A DNA stretch of 64,000 nucleotides, from positions 496,001 to 560,000 of the forward strand of contig ML978158.1 in the NCBI GenBank assembly GCA_010015745.1, read 5' to 3'. The position numbers and the translations under genes were made by a program. Positions 1 through 10,660 of this stretch are shown here, in pieces. The stretch is from Setomelanomma holmii. Its lineage: Eukaryota > Ascomycota > Dothideomycetes > Pleosporales > Phaeosphaeriaceae. Numbering within the stretch: the first letter of the stretch is position 1; each line of letters begins with the position of its first letter. The notes under the pieces were generated by a model that ran no database searches, had not been told where the DNA came from, and saw nothing but the letters and a program-made list of their open reading frames with translations.

Positions 1-56
1 TGGCATCATGTACAAATCAGCAGGGCATCGCTGGCGCGATGGAACATACCATCACA

Positions 57-345
57 CTACTCTCCCTGGTGCATGGCGGGCATGTTCGTCAGATCGCCTA
101 CCGAATGCTTGATGAGATGGCCAGCCACGAGCTCACCAATGAAAGCCTTTGAAAAGCCACGAAGGACCGACCATCATCGCCATCTCAGATAGTCCAACGA
201 GTAGGAGCTCTCCCGATCTCCTGAACCCATGGGTCCCAGCATCCTGAAATGAATGTCGGTGGTGGACGGCGCCGACAATGAGATGTTGAGACTGTCCATG
301 AGTGGATCAAGGTGTAACGGAGAGCCAAGGCCGCATCAAGATCGT
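57..345 (-). pseudogene. Degenerate coding fragment at left edge
   Basis: On the minus strand one frame reads as protein-like sequence from about 345 down to a TAG at 57-59 (short stretches such as MLGPMGSGDRESS and FIGELVAGHLIKHSVGD), with one internal TGA near 184. A neighbouring frame is protein-like upstream of it, so a frameshift is also likely. I do not recognise the family. It could be the tail of a gene that decayed or an exon pair with an unseen intron; there is no start codon in context. This rests only on amino-acid composition and continuity, so confidence is low. Confidence 0.2.
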
Positions 346-1392
346 CATCATAGACTTTCCGCTCAAAGATCGCAAGGGCAGACGCAGGAGCTAACCCCGG
401 CTCCCTAGGCAGATACCGGAGAAGGAAAGCCCTCCTGTTGGTGGGCTGCTGGGTCCGGTCCAAACCATGCAGGAGAACCTCATTTCACGCCAGGAACTAT
501 CAAGCATCATGCCGACATTCAAGCTTCACATCGGTGAACGGTACATTGCTTAGCCGTGATGGCGCTACTACTCCTGTCAATTTGTCGTTCATTCCAGCAT
601 CTCCACCTACATCTCGGATTGCAATCAGCGTGTGGATCTTGATCTGCACGATAACGATCTCACCTTGTCAAAGGAATCAATACAACAGCGATGAGACTGC
701 AGCGCCCTGGAGGATGATCCCCAGCCAGTCGATTTTGGCTGTGAAGACAGGGGCGCCCAAGGAACGATACTCAGGTTGGTCAATGTGAGCAATGTGGCAC
801 ATCAGAAAGCCTCGGCGTAAGTGTAGATGTCATTAAAAATACCAAGGTATATTTGGCACTCTGTAACGCAATGAGGCTTCGTCAGGGTACGTTGACTGAA
901 GCGCAGTCATCATCTCCGCACGTGGAGCTGCATGAAGCACTGATCGATCTAGACACTGCAATGTCAAGTAATACATTACAGCCTCGCCATCAAGTCCCGA
1001 CCCAGCGTGGCCTAGCATACCGTTCCGCAGGCCTTGGCTTCCGGAGTTAGTGGGGAACCATAGCGCTGACGCTTTGACCCTGCAATGGGGTGGTTTCGAT
1101 AGCCTTGATCTCTGACGACATCATTGTAACACAGCAAAGCGCCTTGTACCTGACACTAAGCGCCAAGTCTAATCATCATCGCGGTACGTTCCTGAGGCAT
1201 TGTCTCAAAAGGACCAGCTCGCACCAGCTCGGTAGTCCGGATGTCCGATGGCTTCGGCTTCGCAGTGTTGGGGAGCCCAATCCGACAGTGGATATGCAAC
1301 CTTTAAGATGGGTGAAGATAAACTTAGGAGATTAACGTCAAGCTCGACATCCAAATCTCACTTTGTACGCCAAACAAACACAATCACTAAAC
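346..1392. other. Gene-poor stretch with coding-like shreds
   Basis: No complete gene is visible. Short plus-strand frames near 467-556, 570-800 and 1045-1110 look protein-like but are cut by stops and change frame, as expected for an old decayed gene. The last 150 bases or so are the probable promoter and leader of the monooxygenase gene that starts at 1393. No repeat or mobile element is obvious. Confidence 0.3.
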
Positions 1393-3029
1393 ATGCCTCA
1401 CGCCCTGACGTCTCGCGATTCGACGATGGAGTCAAAACCAGTTGGTTCTTATGAGCCAACTGGAATTGACGTCCTGATCGTAGGAACTGGTCTGGCCGGA
1501 TTGGTTGCTGCACTCGAATGCACGCGCAAAGGACACAATGTGCGCGTTTTGGAGCGCAATGCAGATATTAACACAGCTGGTGAGAATACTTGAAGCCATA
1601 TATTTGAATATGTGCTTACCCCAAGAAGGTGACATGTACTTCATGGGACTGAGCGCAACACGATTCCTCAAGCACTGGCCCGAACTTCTCAAGGAATACA
1701 AGAAAATTTCCCTACACAATGCCTGGATCGAGACATTCAAGCACTCCGGCGAAGTCGTCATTCCACCAAAGAAAGTCGCAGATCGCCTGCGCGCGCAAGG
1801 TCTCGATCCTGATACTCCACCTGGCGAGTTCCAGATGCGCCCACTCGTGTACAAGATGTTCGTAAACGCGGTGGAGAAGCTTGGCGTATCCGTCGAGTTC
1901 AACCGCCGCATCGTAGACTACTTCGAGGATGAGGAGACTGGCAAGGGTGGATGCTTTACCGATGACGGGAAGCGATACGAGGCGGACGTGGTCATTACGG
2001 CTGATGGTGTTGGATCAAAGAGCCAGAAACTTGTTGGTGGCCAAGTACGCGCAAGACCCTCTGGAAGGGCCATGTGGCGTGCGGCATTCCCTAGAGAAGA
2101 GCTTGACAAGAATCCCAAAGTCAAGGAGTTCTTCAAGCTCATGCCTGGAAACGAGCCGATTGTGAGGACATGGCTGGGTCCATCCACATACGCTCTGACA
2201 TTGAGCCGTGAGGATGTGATGGTCTGGATTATGAACCATGATGTGAGTGTTTCTATGACCTAGTCTCGTTCTCTGCTAACACTTGCAGGTTACTGGTACC
2301 GAGAAGGAGAGCTGGAACAACACAATCGAGAAAGAGGAAGTGCTGCAAGGCATGGAAGACATGCCCGGCATGGAGAAGGTGAAGTGGGCGCCCATCTTCA
2401 AGGAGCTCGTGGAGACCACCCCTCCCAACACAATCGTCAACTTCGAGCTTCTCTGGAGAAATCCCCAGCCCAGCTGGACATCACCTGGCGCACGCGTCAT
2501 CCAGATCGGCGACGCTGCACACTCCTATCTCCCCGCATCTGGTAACGGCGCGACACAGGCCATTGAAGATGCCATCTCAATAGCTTCATGTCTGCAAATC
2601 GGCGGAAAGGAGAACATTCCTCAATCCGTCCGCGTACACATTCGCTTCCGGCAAGTCTTTTCTTCCGATATAACATCTTCATGAGCTTACACACACAGTT
2701 TCATTCGCAACTCGTGCGCCCAAAAACTCGGCTTCTCCAACGCCGAACTCCTCCAGGACACCGACTGGGACAAAGTGAAGCTCGACCCGCGCCGCGCCGC
2801 CCCAAAACTTCCCAAGTGGGTCTGGTCGCACGACCCAGAAGCCTACGCGTACGAGAACTACGTCAAGAGCGCGGAGAGCTTGAAAAAGGGTATCGATATG
2901 AAGGACGAAAGCGCATTTGAGCCGAATTATCCCAAAGGCTATAGCTATGAGCCGTGGAGCATTGAGAAGATTATGGAGGATATGAGGGCGGGTAAGCCGA
3001 TTGATTTGGGACCTGGGGATTGGGAGTGA
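1393..3029 (+). CDS. FAD-dependent aromatic monooxygenase (salicylate hydroxylase-like)
   Basis: Four exons, 1393-1579, 1626-2242, 2289-2650 and 2699-3029, give 498 aa in one continuous frame. The FAD-binding motif GTGLAG is at residues 31-36, the DG motif (ITADGVGS) near 189-190 and the second FAD motif (IQIGDAAH) near 342-343: the three signatures, in order, of class A flavoprotein monooxygenases (FAD_binding_3 family). Such enzymes hydroxylate phenolic rings using NAD(P)H and O2; the substrate cannot be read from sequence, and salicylate or a polyketide phenol are both possible. The first ATG is at 1393; a second in-frame ATG at 1426 is an alternative start. Intron 3 (2651-2698) begins with GC rather than GT, and intron 1 ends in a tandem AAGAAG acceptor that would add or drop one Glu. 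No signal peptide, so probably cytosolic. Confidence 0.92.
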
Positions 3030-3170
3030 GGCTGCATCGCTAGGCTGGTGAAGTGGGGAGGTTGCATAGAGTTGATCTTGCGAGCGTTTCACATGCCATG
3101 ATAATGCGAGAAGTTACGAATGAAGAATAAATTACAAAACACATCTTCCAAATCTCGCGCTAAAGATCTA

Positions 3171-3194
3171 TCCGCATCCGCATCCGCATCTGCA
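3171..3194. repeat. Hexanucleotide microsatellite (TCCGCA-like)
   Basis: Three perfect TCCGCA units are followed by a diverged TCTGCA unit, just downstream of the monooxygenase stop codon. Seen directly. Probably neutral 3' flanking sequence. Confidence 0.7.
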
Positions 3195-3580
3195 TTCGTG
3201 CATGCGTGCATCTAAGCGACTTTCCCGTTTCGGAGATGCACTAACACAACATACCTTGCGCGACTGTCGAATCTGATTGTTGCGGATGTATCCTCCACAA
3301 ATCACAGCATGGACAGCAACATCCTTGCTTGATTTCAACGTTCTCCGTTGGCTCGGGATGGGACTGTTGTTGATGGCTTTGTGTTTGTGCATGGTGGATC
3401 CTACTTTTTTGGATCCACTCCTTTGCGATAATGGACAATCGCATTTGGAAAGAAGTCAACATATGACGCTGACTGAGACAAATCTGTCTATAATGCAGCT
3501 TAGATGCCAGCAGACTTGGGCACGATCGCGAAGATCATGTCAACGACAAGACTTTGTGCAGCGTAGCCAAGCAGCGAGCG

Positions 3581-3599
3581 CCCCCCCCCCCCCCCCCCC
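3581..3599. repeat. Homopolymer tract of 19 C
   Basis: An uninterrupted run of 19 cytosines in the intergenic region. Such runs are rare in fungal genomes, are length-unstable, are error-prone in sequencing, and can form G-quadruplex or i-motif structures on the G- or C-rich strand. No gene function is apparent. Confidence 0.95.
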
Positions 3600-4509
3600 T
3601 TGCGGTAACTTTCCGTTTCGCGACTTGGCCTGCAACAAGACTGACCCATGGGCGCGGGTTGTGGAAGTCGCTTGCATAGATGAGCGAGGCTGGTCGTTTC
3701 ACAAGATAGGACAAGTTGACACAACACCAAAGAGTACATCTCAACACGACAACAACGTATTCATACAGCCACAAACGCGCAGATCTATCGCGTTCCATCT
3801 GACACGCATCGTAAATCTCAAATTCCCGATTCTCCGCTGTGCCTCTGCACTTTACATCGTTCCTTCCCATTCCGGCCCTTGCTCGTCCCTCCACCTCCTG
3901 CACTCCGCCAACACAACCACCCTAATCACCAACACGTCCCACAGCGGGAACCACGGCACAATTCTACGGCTCTCCAACAGTATACCGACGCCAACTTTCA
4001 GAAACTCCGTTTGGGGTTCTTTGCTGGGATGCGCGGGACCGTTGAGCAAAGTCAATGACGATGACGAGACGCGCTAGTGTTGGCGAGCATGGGTGTGGAT
4101 GAGTTGGTATGCGAGTGGCTGGAATGATGGATTATGCATGGCGCGAGGAAGAGGAAATGTGGCGTGGTGGCTGGAGTGAGGGATGCTGTGCGAGGTAAGA
4201 TTGCATTGGGAGAAAGGGGAGAGGTAAAGGATATGTTGGGCACAGTGAGTGGCGCATTGCTTAATGGAGTCTGCAAGAGGACAGTTGAGATTGAGGACTT
4301 CATGGTCGCATCCTTCTAGTGACTGTGAGCGTGTGATGATGTGGAATCATTGATGTGTAGGAAAATGAGTTGGGGGAATTGTGCCTGTGAATGCGGGCGC
4401 ACGTGACTACGTGTCTCACTGCGCCTCTTCATCCTAGCACACCACGCACCACAATCATACCGACCGACACGACTGACTGACTCTCTGAAGCATCAATCGG
4501 CAATCAAAA

Positions 4510-5010
4510 ATGTCAAATATAGCCTTCAGCACTCCAGAGATCCGCCTCTTAACACTCACACTTGCATCCCTCACCGCCATCCCACTCATCTATTCTCTCT
4601 GGCCCACGAAGCCGCGATCTTCCAATGCCTATATCCACACCTTCGAAAGGCTTATAGAAAGCTATTCGACTCTCCGACCACAAGCACTCACAACTCATGC
4701 AGCTCGAGACTTCACACACCAAATCATCCCATTATCTCTCAACATCCCACCACGCAAACTCCAGCCCTTTCAAGAACATGCGGATCAGATATTCAGCCTC
4801 TTCTCATCCTTCAACATGATTCCGCAAGCAAATCGAACTGGAGACTTGATATATTTCAGTCCTGGGACGAACACAGTGATTGCGCATTGTAAGATGGGCG
4901 GAAAAGTGAATCGAGAGAGCGAGATGGGCGCAAAATTGGGGCTCGAAAAGTGGTGGACGGAGTGTGTGTTGTTGGTTAGGATGAGTGCGGATGGAAAGAA
5001 GGTGGTGTAG
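4510..5010 (+). CDS. SnoaL-like small protein with N-terminal membrane anchor, C-terminus damaged
   Basis: An ATG at 4510 opens 166 codons. Residues 10-32 are a hydrophobic segment (signal anchor or signal peptide); the rest resembles the SnoaL/NTF2-like fold seen in fungal polyketide cyclase-like and stress proteins, ending in the usual strand (CVLLVRMSADGKKVV). A TAG at 5008-5010 stops the frame, but the same frame then continues as VREFVDSAKA, the expected family ending, followed by a shift of one base to ELTARLEGVFG and a stop at 5076-5078. So the ORF appears to have lost about 22 C-terminal residues through one nonsense and one frameshift change. It may still make a shortened protein. 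The family call comes from the overall pattern, not a search. Confidence 0.65.
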   Translation: MSNIAFSTPEIRLLTLTLASLTAIPLIYSLWPTKPRSSNAYIHTFERLIESYSTLRPQALTTHAARDFTHQIIPLSLNIPPRKLQPFQEHADQIFSLFSSFNMIPQANRTGDLIYFSPGTNTVIAHCKMGGKVNRESEMGAKLGLEKWWTECVLLVRMSADGKKVV

Positions 5011-5370
5011 GTTAGGGAGTTTGTGGATAGTGCGAAGGCGAGGAGTTGACAGCGAGGTTGGAAGGGGTGTTTGGGTAGTGGTAAAAGCGGTAGCATATAG
5101 AGCATATCTATTGCTCTTGTTGATGGTTGGCATGTTCTTCGACGTGATGAATTGCAGAAAATATGATTGGCTTGCCGGCTATCAAAGGCCGAACTGCTGA
5201 GTGAAATTGGTGTTCGTGAGCATTCAGTAGGAAGCTGCTATAGTGGATATATGCGAAATGACAACTTTCAAAATCATTTAACTTGGTCCTCTTGATGTTC
5301 GTAAAACACGAAAGTCTTGCCGCATTCCTAACTTCATGGGCGCTTCTCGTAACCATGTAAAGTATGTCTG
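5011..5370. other. Decayed 3' end plus intergenic DNA
   Basis: The first 70 bases hold the lost C-terminal codons of the SnoaL-like gene. The remainder shows no gene, repeat or RNA that I can support. Confidence 0.5.
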
Positions 5371-5844
5371 TCACGCGAATAAAGTCAAGGGCACAAGTCC
5401 AACCTTGCACGAAAATGTCACCCAACCTTTCATTTCCAATAACAAAGTAGGTCGTGTTTCGTTGAGTGATCTAATTTGGCCCCAGGCGTAAACCATACCT
5501 ATTGCATGCACAGCCAATGTCAAGTCGACAGAGCTCTCAGAGCAGTGTCTGCGAGCACTCAACCGCCTCCCGCAATAGACATGGCTGCTTAGAGCTTGCT
5601 TGAGCTTGTCCTTGTGCCAGCGATTGGATGTGAGGTTATTAGCGCTGGTTGTCCCGGCGGGAATCGTGCAGAAAAATGCCATCAAGGAGCCATCGAAATG
5701 GCCATTGGGAATCAAGTCGCACAGATTGCTAGGATCTACGATGCTCACCCGCATGATATCCACATCTTCGGAGTGCAGCAGATCCATACAAAAATCGCAA
5801 TGTCGGATGTCTGAACCACCGACTGACCATCCACAGCGCGTCAT
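5371..5844 (-). CDS. Hypothetical protein, 157 aa
   Basis: A single open frame from an ATG at 5844 to a stop at 5371. It has several cysteines (including a CDFC pair near residue 16), no signal peptide, no membrane segment and no motif I know. Composition is plausible for protein (for example IVDPSNLCDLIPNGHF), but the second half is less convincing and may be a chance extension. It lies divergent to the NmrA-like gene at 6131, with about 290 bp between starts. Could be spurious. Confidence 0.3.
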   Translation of the reverse strand: MTRCGWSVGGSDIRHCDFCMDLLHSEDVDIMRVSIVDPSNLCDLIPNGHFDGSLMAFFCTIPAGTTSANNLTSNRWHKDKLKQALSSHVYCGRRLSARRHCSESSVDLTLAVHAIGMVYAWGQIRSLNETRPTLLLEMKGWVTFSCKVGLVPLTLFA

Positions 5845-6130
5845 CTAGCCTAGTCGGCCCAACGATCAGCAGCAAAGTGCATGTCCTCAACCAGAAGCCG
5901 CAAACCTTCGCCAGGCTCGCAATGTGCGGAGCCGTAACGTGATATGTCGTGAAAAACCCGAGGCCTCGATATTATGAAGTTGAAGCCCGAGATTTTGACG
6001 CTCACTCTTTCGACCTAAAATTCTTGTTCCTTGCTCCGATCCTGTGGCGGCTAAACAAGCTCAAGACTACGCTAAAGAAGTACCCTCGTATACAACTCCA
6101 AGACCACTCTTGGCTCGAACAAGCATCGCC

Positions 6131-7096
6131 ATGGCCGCCACGTCCAAAGCTATCCTGGTGTGTGGCGCGACTGGAAAGCAGGGTGGCTCAGTGCTCAAGC
6201 ATCTAGCCACACATCCTGAGAGCGAGCAATTTACATTACTAGCTGTCACGCGCGATGCGACATCAGGTTCCGCTCAGCGCCTGGTAGAGCAGTATCCAGG
6301 TGTTCTACTCGTCCAAGGAAATCTGGACGATGTTCCTGCATTGTTCGCAAGCGCAAAGGCTACATTGAAGATAGCCGGCAAAAGCGAGCAGATCTGGGGC
6401 GTTTACTCGGTTCAGATCTCGCTTGGCCCTGGCATCACCGTCGAGGGCGAGATCAAGCAAGGCAAAGCCATCATTGACGAATCCGTCAAGGAGGGCGTCA
6501 AGCACTTCGTATACTCATCCGTCGACCGCGGCGGCAACCAGCGCAGCTTCGAAAACACGACACCAATCCCTCATTTCCAGACCAAATACGAGATTGAGCA
6601 GCATCTGCTGGAGAAAGCAGGCAAGAATGGAGATATCATGGGCTGGTCCATCCTGCGACCCGTCGCATTCATGGACAATCTCGAGCCAGGTTTCAAGACC
6701 AAAGTCTTCCTCGCTGCGCTCCGCGACACTTTGCAAGGCAAGTCATTGCAATGGGTATCAGTTGAGGACATCGGCAGGTTTGGCGCACGAGCATTCAGAG
6801 AGCCAAAAGAATGGAATGCGCGCGCCGAGGCACTGGCAGGCAGCGAACTCACCATAGATGAGATGAATGGATGCTTTGAAAGGTCAATTGGAAGCCCGGT
6901 GCCTGCCACGTACGGCTTCTTCGGCTCAGCGCTCAAATGGGCAGTCACCGAGGTGAATGTCATGATCACATGGTTTGCGACGGAGGGTTATGGTGCGGAT
7001 ATCGGGAAGCTGAAGAAGTTGGAGCCGGAGCTGAGTGATTTTGAGACCTGGTTGGCTTCGAAGAGTGGGTGGAAGTCGCAGGTTGTTGCGAGATAG
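6131..7096 (+). CDS. NmrA-like family NAD(P)-binding protein
   Basis: An uninterrupted 321-aa frame from ATG 6131. The Rossmann motif GATGKQGG sits at residues 12-19, followed by the NmrA-type pattern: VTRD after strand 2, QGNLDD, FVYSSVDRGG near 125, a substrate-loop region, and ILRPVAFMDN. The classical SDR YxxxK dyad is replaced, as in NmrA/HSCARG proteins, which sense NADP(H) or act as atypical reductases. The length is normal. A paralogue lies at 27626-28596 on the other strand and carries an intron exactly where this copy has none. The gene is tail-to-tail with the DUF1772 gene (183 bp between stops). Cytosolic by lack of a signal. Confidence 0.9.
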   Translation: MAATSKAILVCGATGKQGGSVLKHLATHPESEQFTLLAVTRDATSGSAQRLVEQYPGVLLVQGNLDDVPALFASAKATLKIAGKSEQIWGVYSVQISLGPGITVEGEIKQGKAIIDESVKEGVKHFVYSSVDRGGNQRSFENTTPIPHFQTKYEIEQHLLEKAGKNGDIMGWSILRPVAFMDNLEPGFKTKVFLAALRDTLQGKSLQWVSVEDIGRFGARAFREPKEWNARAEALAGSELTIDEMNGCFERSIGSPVPATYGFFGSALKWAVTEVNVMITWFATEGYGADIGKLKKLEPELSDFETWLASKSGWKSQVVAR

Positions 7097-7279
7097 ACGC
7101 GTGTTCTTAGCGGCAATGGTTCGTTTCGGCGTATGGACCGAGTTATCATGCTCACGAATGGAAATTTGTCTGAATCTCTCTACAATTCGAATACAACCTC
7201 ATATTGGAAATCCAGATGATCTTGTTGCCTTCATATTTCCCAAGCTCTCATCCGCATGTACATTGATACGTGTCGATGT

Positions 7280-7852
7280 CTACAGAGAGAGCAAGTTCAA
7301 CAGCGCCACGCCTCCAGCGATTACTGGCGTAACCAGCCTTAGCCTATTCCAGCTTGCCCACTGCCTCGCGATATTTTGTGCCTCTCCCAGTTCCTTGTCA
7401 CTTGCTCGCTCCGCCAAAGCCTCCAGCTTGTCGTTCAGCGGCTGCATGTTGATCGCAGAATGCAAAATTGTGGTCAAATGCATGACAGCTGCGACACCAA
7501 ACAGCTTCCAGTCGCTGCGTGCAAGAACACCCTCTCGGAATACTGAGTAGGCTGCATAGCCGTAGCCTAGAAATCCAAGCGAGGAAATTGGGCGGAAGAA
7601 TTGATTGCCAACTGTCCAGCAAAGTGGCCATTGACGACCAAGAAGTTTGGCGCGCGAAGCATGGTCGGGTGAGCCTGGGGGTGGGAAGTCGACAAGAAGC
7701 GCTGGGACAGTCATGTAGGATTGAGTGATCGCATTGCCTTTCAAAATGTTAGCTCATCTCTCTCGAGTTCTTCAATAATACACACCAGCGAGGACGAATG
7801 AGAATGTCACGCAAGTGCCTGCGACAGCCTTTACGATGGTGTTGTCGGACAT
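7280..7852 (-). CDS. DUF1772 membrane protein (anthrone oxygenase-like)
   Basis: Two exons, 7786-7852 and 7280-7737 (47-bp intron 7738-7785 bounds included approximately, GTGTGT...TTGAAAG), give 174 aa. Exon 1 encodes MSDNTIVKAVAGT and a first hydrophobic helix; further helices lie near FFRPISSLGFLGYGYAAY, LFGVAAVMHLTTI and the C-terminal VTPVIAGGVALLNLL. The conserved Asn/Gln and 'PPP' loop and the four-helix layout match DUF1772, the family of the HypC anthrone oxidase of anthraquinone pathways; many members have no known role. It is a likely ER or vesicle membrane protein. Start chosen because the exon 1 ATG, the splice phase (1) and the first helix all agree. Confidence 0.85.
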
Positions 7853-8663
7853 ATTTGGGGTATATCTAATTTGCGTCTTCGAACTTGTGCGTACAGAATG
7901 AGAGATGAGCAGTGTCGCGCAATAATATTCTCAGCACTGCACCGTCAATAAACCCTTTGTCAACACAAACATCGGACCTTTCGCAACTAGCAACGCATCC
8001 CCGGCTCCGAGACTCCAAGACTTTCGTGCCGCCGAAGCGCGTTGAACAGTCGCGCAATCGGTGTTCTGATCGACCCGTTCCTGGCGCGACCATCGGTTCC
8101 CCATGTCCGCTTTGCACGCCCATTTGGCATGCTTCGATTACATCATGACCATGTTGAAGGAGATGAGGCTTGCAGGACATCTGGGGCCTCATGGATGATC
8201 CCTGTTGATCAGATGCATAGTCTTACCGGCGTGCTGTCTGTTGTGATTCGTTCTTCTGCGGCCCTCGCTGAGCTGGGCGTCAGCGCCGCGCCCTTAGCAG
8301 AGCAGAGCCAGGTGGTGCGTCGGGAAGTGCAAGTGCGACCACCGTGCGTGGAGGTTTGGCTTATATCTGAAGAGATTATTCTTGAAAGTGATGAAATGAA
8401 ATACAACCCAAGTAAAAGTGGATGACTGACCGCCAACGCCCAGGTGCGCTATGGCAATGCGCCAGTACATTTGTGGGCAAGCGTGCTTTGAGCCCTTACT
8501 CATCGCAATCCACTTTCCTTCCCTTCGCATTGTACAACACATAGCTTGCCCTTCACAACCGATGTGCTGCAGATCGAACCACGAAAATTACCTCTTCTAC
8601 AGACAGGTAATGCACAACACTGAGGTTACCCCACGCAAGGACTGCTTTCAACGAACATATACA
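7853..8663. other. Intergenic, no supported gene
   Basis: Contains the promoter of the DUF1772 gene at its left end and the 3' flank of the caspase-like gene at its right end. Frames of 80-127 codons here overlap one another on both strands and none has protein-like composition. Confidence 0.5.
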
Positions 8664-10132
8664 TCATTCACTCGCGGCTGACCGGCTCCTTGCGGTACTT
8701 CGCGGTGTATGCAGACCTGACTCCGCTGTGACCTCTAATCTCTCTGGACTCTCTCTTGTCGGACGTTTCGGTGTCGGCAGCGCGGAAGTGCTCGAGCGGG
8801 TACGTTTTCGTGGCGTGGATGCTTCTCTCTGAGGTCTGTCTGGACCGGTAGCCCTGCGTACAAACTCTCTCGCCACATTTCGAACCATCCTTTGAGGATC
8901 GCGCTGCTCCATCTTGACCCACTCTACCCGACGAACTCGGGCACCGGCGTCGTTGCATGCTTGAGGCAATTTGCGAGCTAGGTTCTCGATCGTGTCATCG
9001 TCTAGGTCTTCATCTTTGAGGGACAATCGCAAAGTCAATGATGTCCGCTCAGGTTCAGAAATCCTGAAAGATGCATCTCTTTCTGGAGTATTTTTCAACC
9101 GACCCAGCTGTACACTACGCTTGTATCGTTGTAAGCGGTCCCATATCAGCGCTGCTTGTGTAGTCCTCTTGGTGTTGATGGTCTCCCAAAGTTGAAGAAC
9201 TGAAAATGATCCTTCTTTTGAGTCCTTCAGCAATTGCTCCAGGGAGTCACACAAAGCATGCGTGAAAGACTGCTCGCCGGGTCCTTTCGTCTTTCCTCCT
9301 GCCGTAGATGCTGCTAATAGTTGATAGGTTCGCGTGTCGTCCACTATGCTTTTACTCCAACTAGCTGCTGTGCTAGCAAAGCAGCAATCCAATATCGCCA
9401 ACGCATCACCCTTTGCATGCGTTTTGAGAGGCGCTTCTGCCTCGTCCCAGTGAGCAGTCGGGGCATGGCCATCCATATTCTTGTCCCAATTCTGGGTTCT
9501 GGTCTCTGTCAGCGTCGTTCGAAGACTAGAAGATCTGAGGCAATGACTCACGCCGACAGCAGCAAACGCTCGCGACCATTCTTGTCCACCTCTTGAAAAC
9601 CATGGCCCGTGTAATACAGGATCAGTGACGTGTTCTCGTCATTATGAGTTCGGACGTGCGAAAGTATGTGATGGTTTAGATCGAGCTGTGGTATACCCTG
9701 GTTCTGGAGGACCTCCACGCGGCAACTATAGCCGAAGCCGATCTCGAATATGGTACTCAGTCTCTCAATCTCTCAAGAGTCAGCCTAGGCACGTCGGACG
9801 GTCTGAAAATTGTCGTAGTGGCTCACCTCCCCATCGTGTCCATCAAAGTCGTCGATTTTCTTATCCCAGCGAATGATGAGGACTTCAACTTTGCGGTAAC
9901 CACTCGGAATGTCTAACACCTTGTTGGAGGTCTTTTAGAACAATTTTCGTCTTTCGTCCTCGCGTTTCAGCTGACAAGCATTTCCATCCTCTGAATGTAG
10001 TACTATCAGCTCGTCAGGAACGCCTGGTGTGATTGCACTATTCTGCCGTGACAAGGCAATCGGGACAGTAGTCTGGCAAGGCTGAGGCTGGTTGGTGACC
10101 GCCATGTCACTGGGAATTCGCTGTGTCGCCAT
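8664..10132 (-). CDS. Caspase-like (Peptidase C14, p20) domain protein
   Basis: Exons 10004-10132, 9827-9931, 9552-9769 and 8664-9498 join to 428 aa. The caspase fold starts at YRKVEVLIIRWD near residue 60. The catalytic His lies in LILYYTGHGF (near residue 135) and the catalytic Cys in LAILDCCFAS (near residue 180). After the p20 core comes a helical region and a conserved-looking strand-helix block (SLTLRLSLKDEDLDDD), then a basic Ser/Arg-rich tail of about 70 residues. This is one of the short, NLR-free caspase-like proteins common in filamentous ascomycetes and probably takes part in regulated cell death; that role is inference. The first intron (9932-10003, GTACTA...AAAAG) is the weakest call: without it an in-frame TAA near 9934 would cut off the N-terminus, so a start defect cannot be excluded. 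Confidence 0.8.
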
Positions 10133-10660
10133 CTCTGAGTTCGGGTGAGGTTCACAAGGCGACTAATCGAGGATGAGCTGTCTTATGAGGTCCTATGGCA
10201 GCGTTCGTCGCTGTGACACTTTCCGTGAAGGACCAGTGTGGCTGTGCAAACAATGGTTCAGTCGAGCCAGCACGCGACTCATTCGTTCGACAGCCACGAT
10301 TCCGCATGTTTGCCTTGAGTTCGCCTATCAGTTCAGCTTCTCACTGATTGGTTCTCGGAATGCCGACGCAGCACCAGCTGAACATCCCGCGGACGCTAGC
10401 GGTTCGCCCTCCAACCACAGCACATGCCGACCCCACATCATGAAGAAGGACCTTGGTCATTCAACCCAGGGAACATGGGCCCATGAGGCTCAAATTTTAA
10501 ACGGATAAAGGCTTGTTCGCAGAGGTGTGGTGTCAACCCTGTCCGACTGCCCGCTTCATGGCCTGCTGCCACGCCAAAGCAATAAAAAGGACGGCCGTGC
10601 CGGTGGGTCTGCCTCGTAGCCTTAAAGCCTGAGACTTCACTCAAGTCAGCTACGCTTGTC
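10133..10660. other. Intergenic between divergent units
   Basis: Upstream region of the caspase-like gene. No gene is supported. Short frames at 10173-10508 and 10438-10644 oppose each other and look like shadows. Confidence 0.4.

Larger units (their letters stand above)
3030..4509. other. Intergenic, low-complexity, no supported gene
   Basis: This 1.5 kb gap holds a hexamer repeat and a long C homopolymer (listed separately). A 266-codon plus frame at 3277-4077 runs through the C tract and lacks protein-like composition. A minus-strand frame at 3852-4055 has a more natural amino-acid mix but no ATG and no clear splice sites. The last 100 bases are the leader of the gene starting at 4510. 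Confidence 0.4.

Noticed and set aside
1432..1911. 159-codon minus frame
   Set aside because: Antisense shadow of the monooxygenase exons.
3277..4077. 266-codon plus-strand frame
   Set aside because: Runs through the 19-C tract, has random composition and no motif; opposite-strand frames overlap it.
4981..5080. Intron that would remove the TAG in the SnoaL-like gene
   Set aside because: No donor-acceptor pair restores the family ending; a nonsense plus frameshift explains it better.
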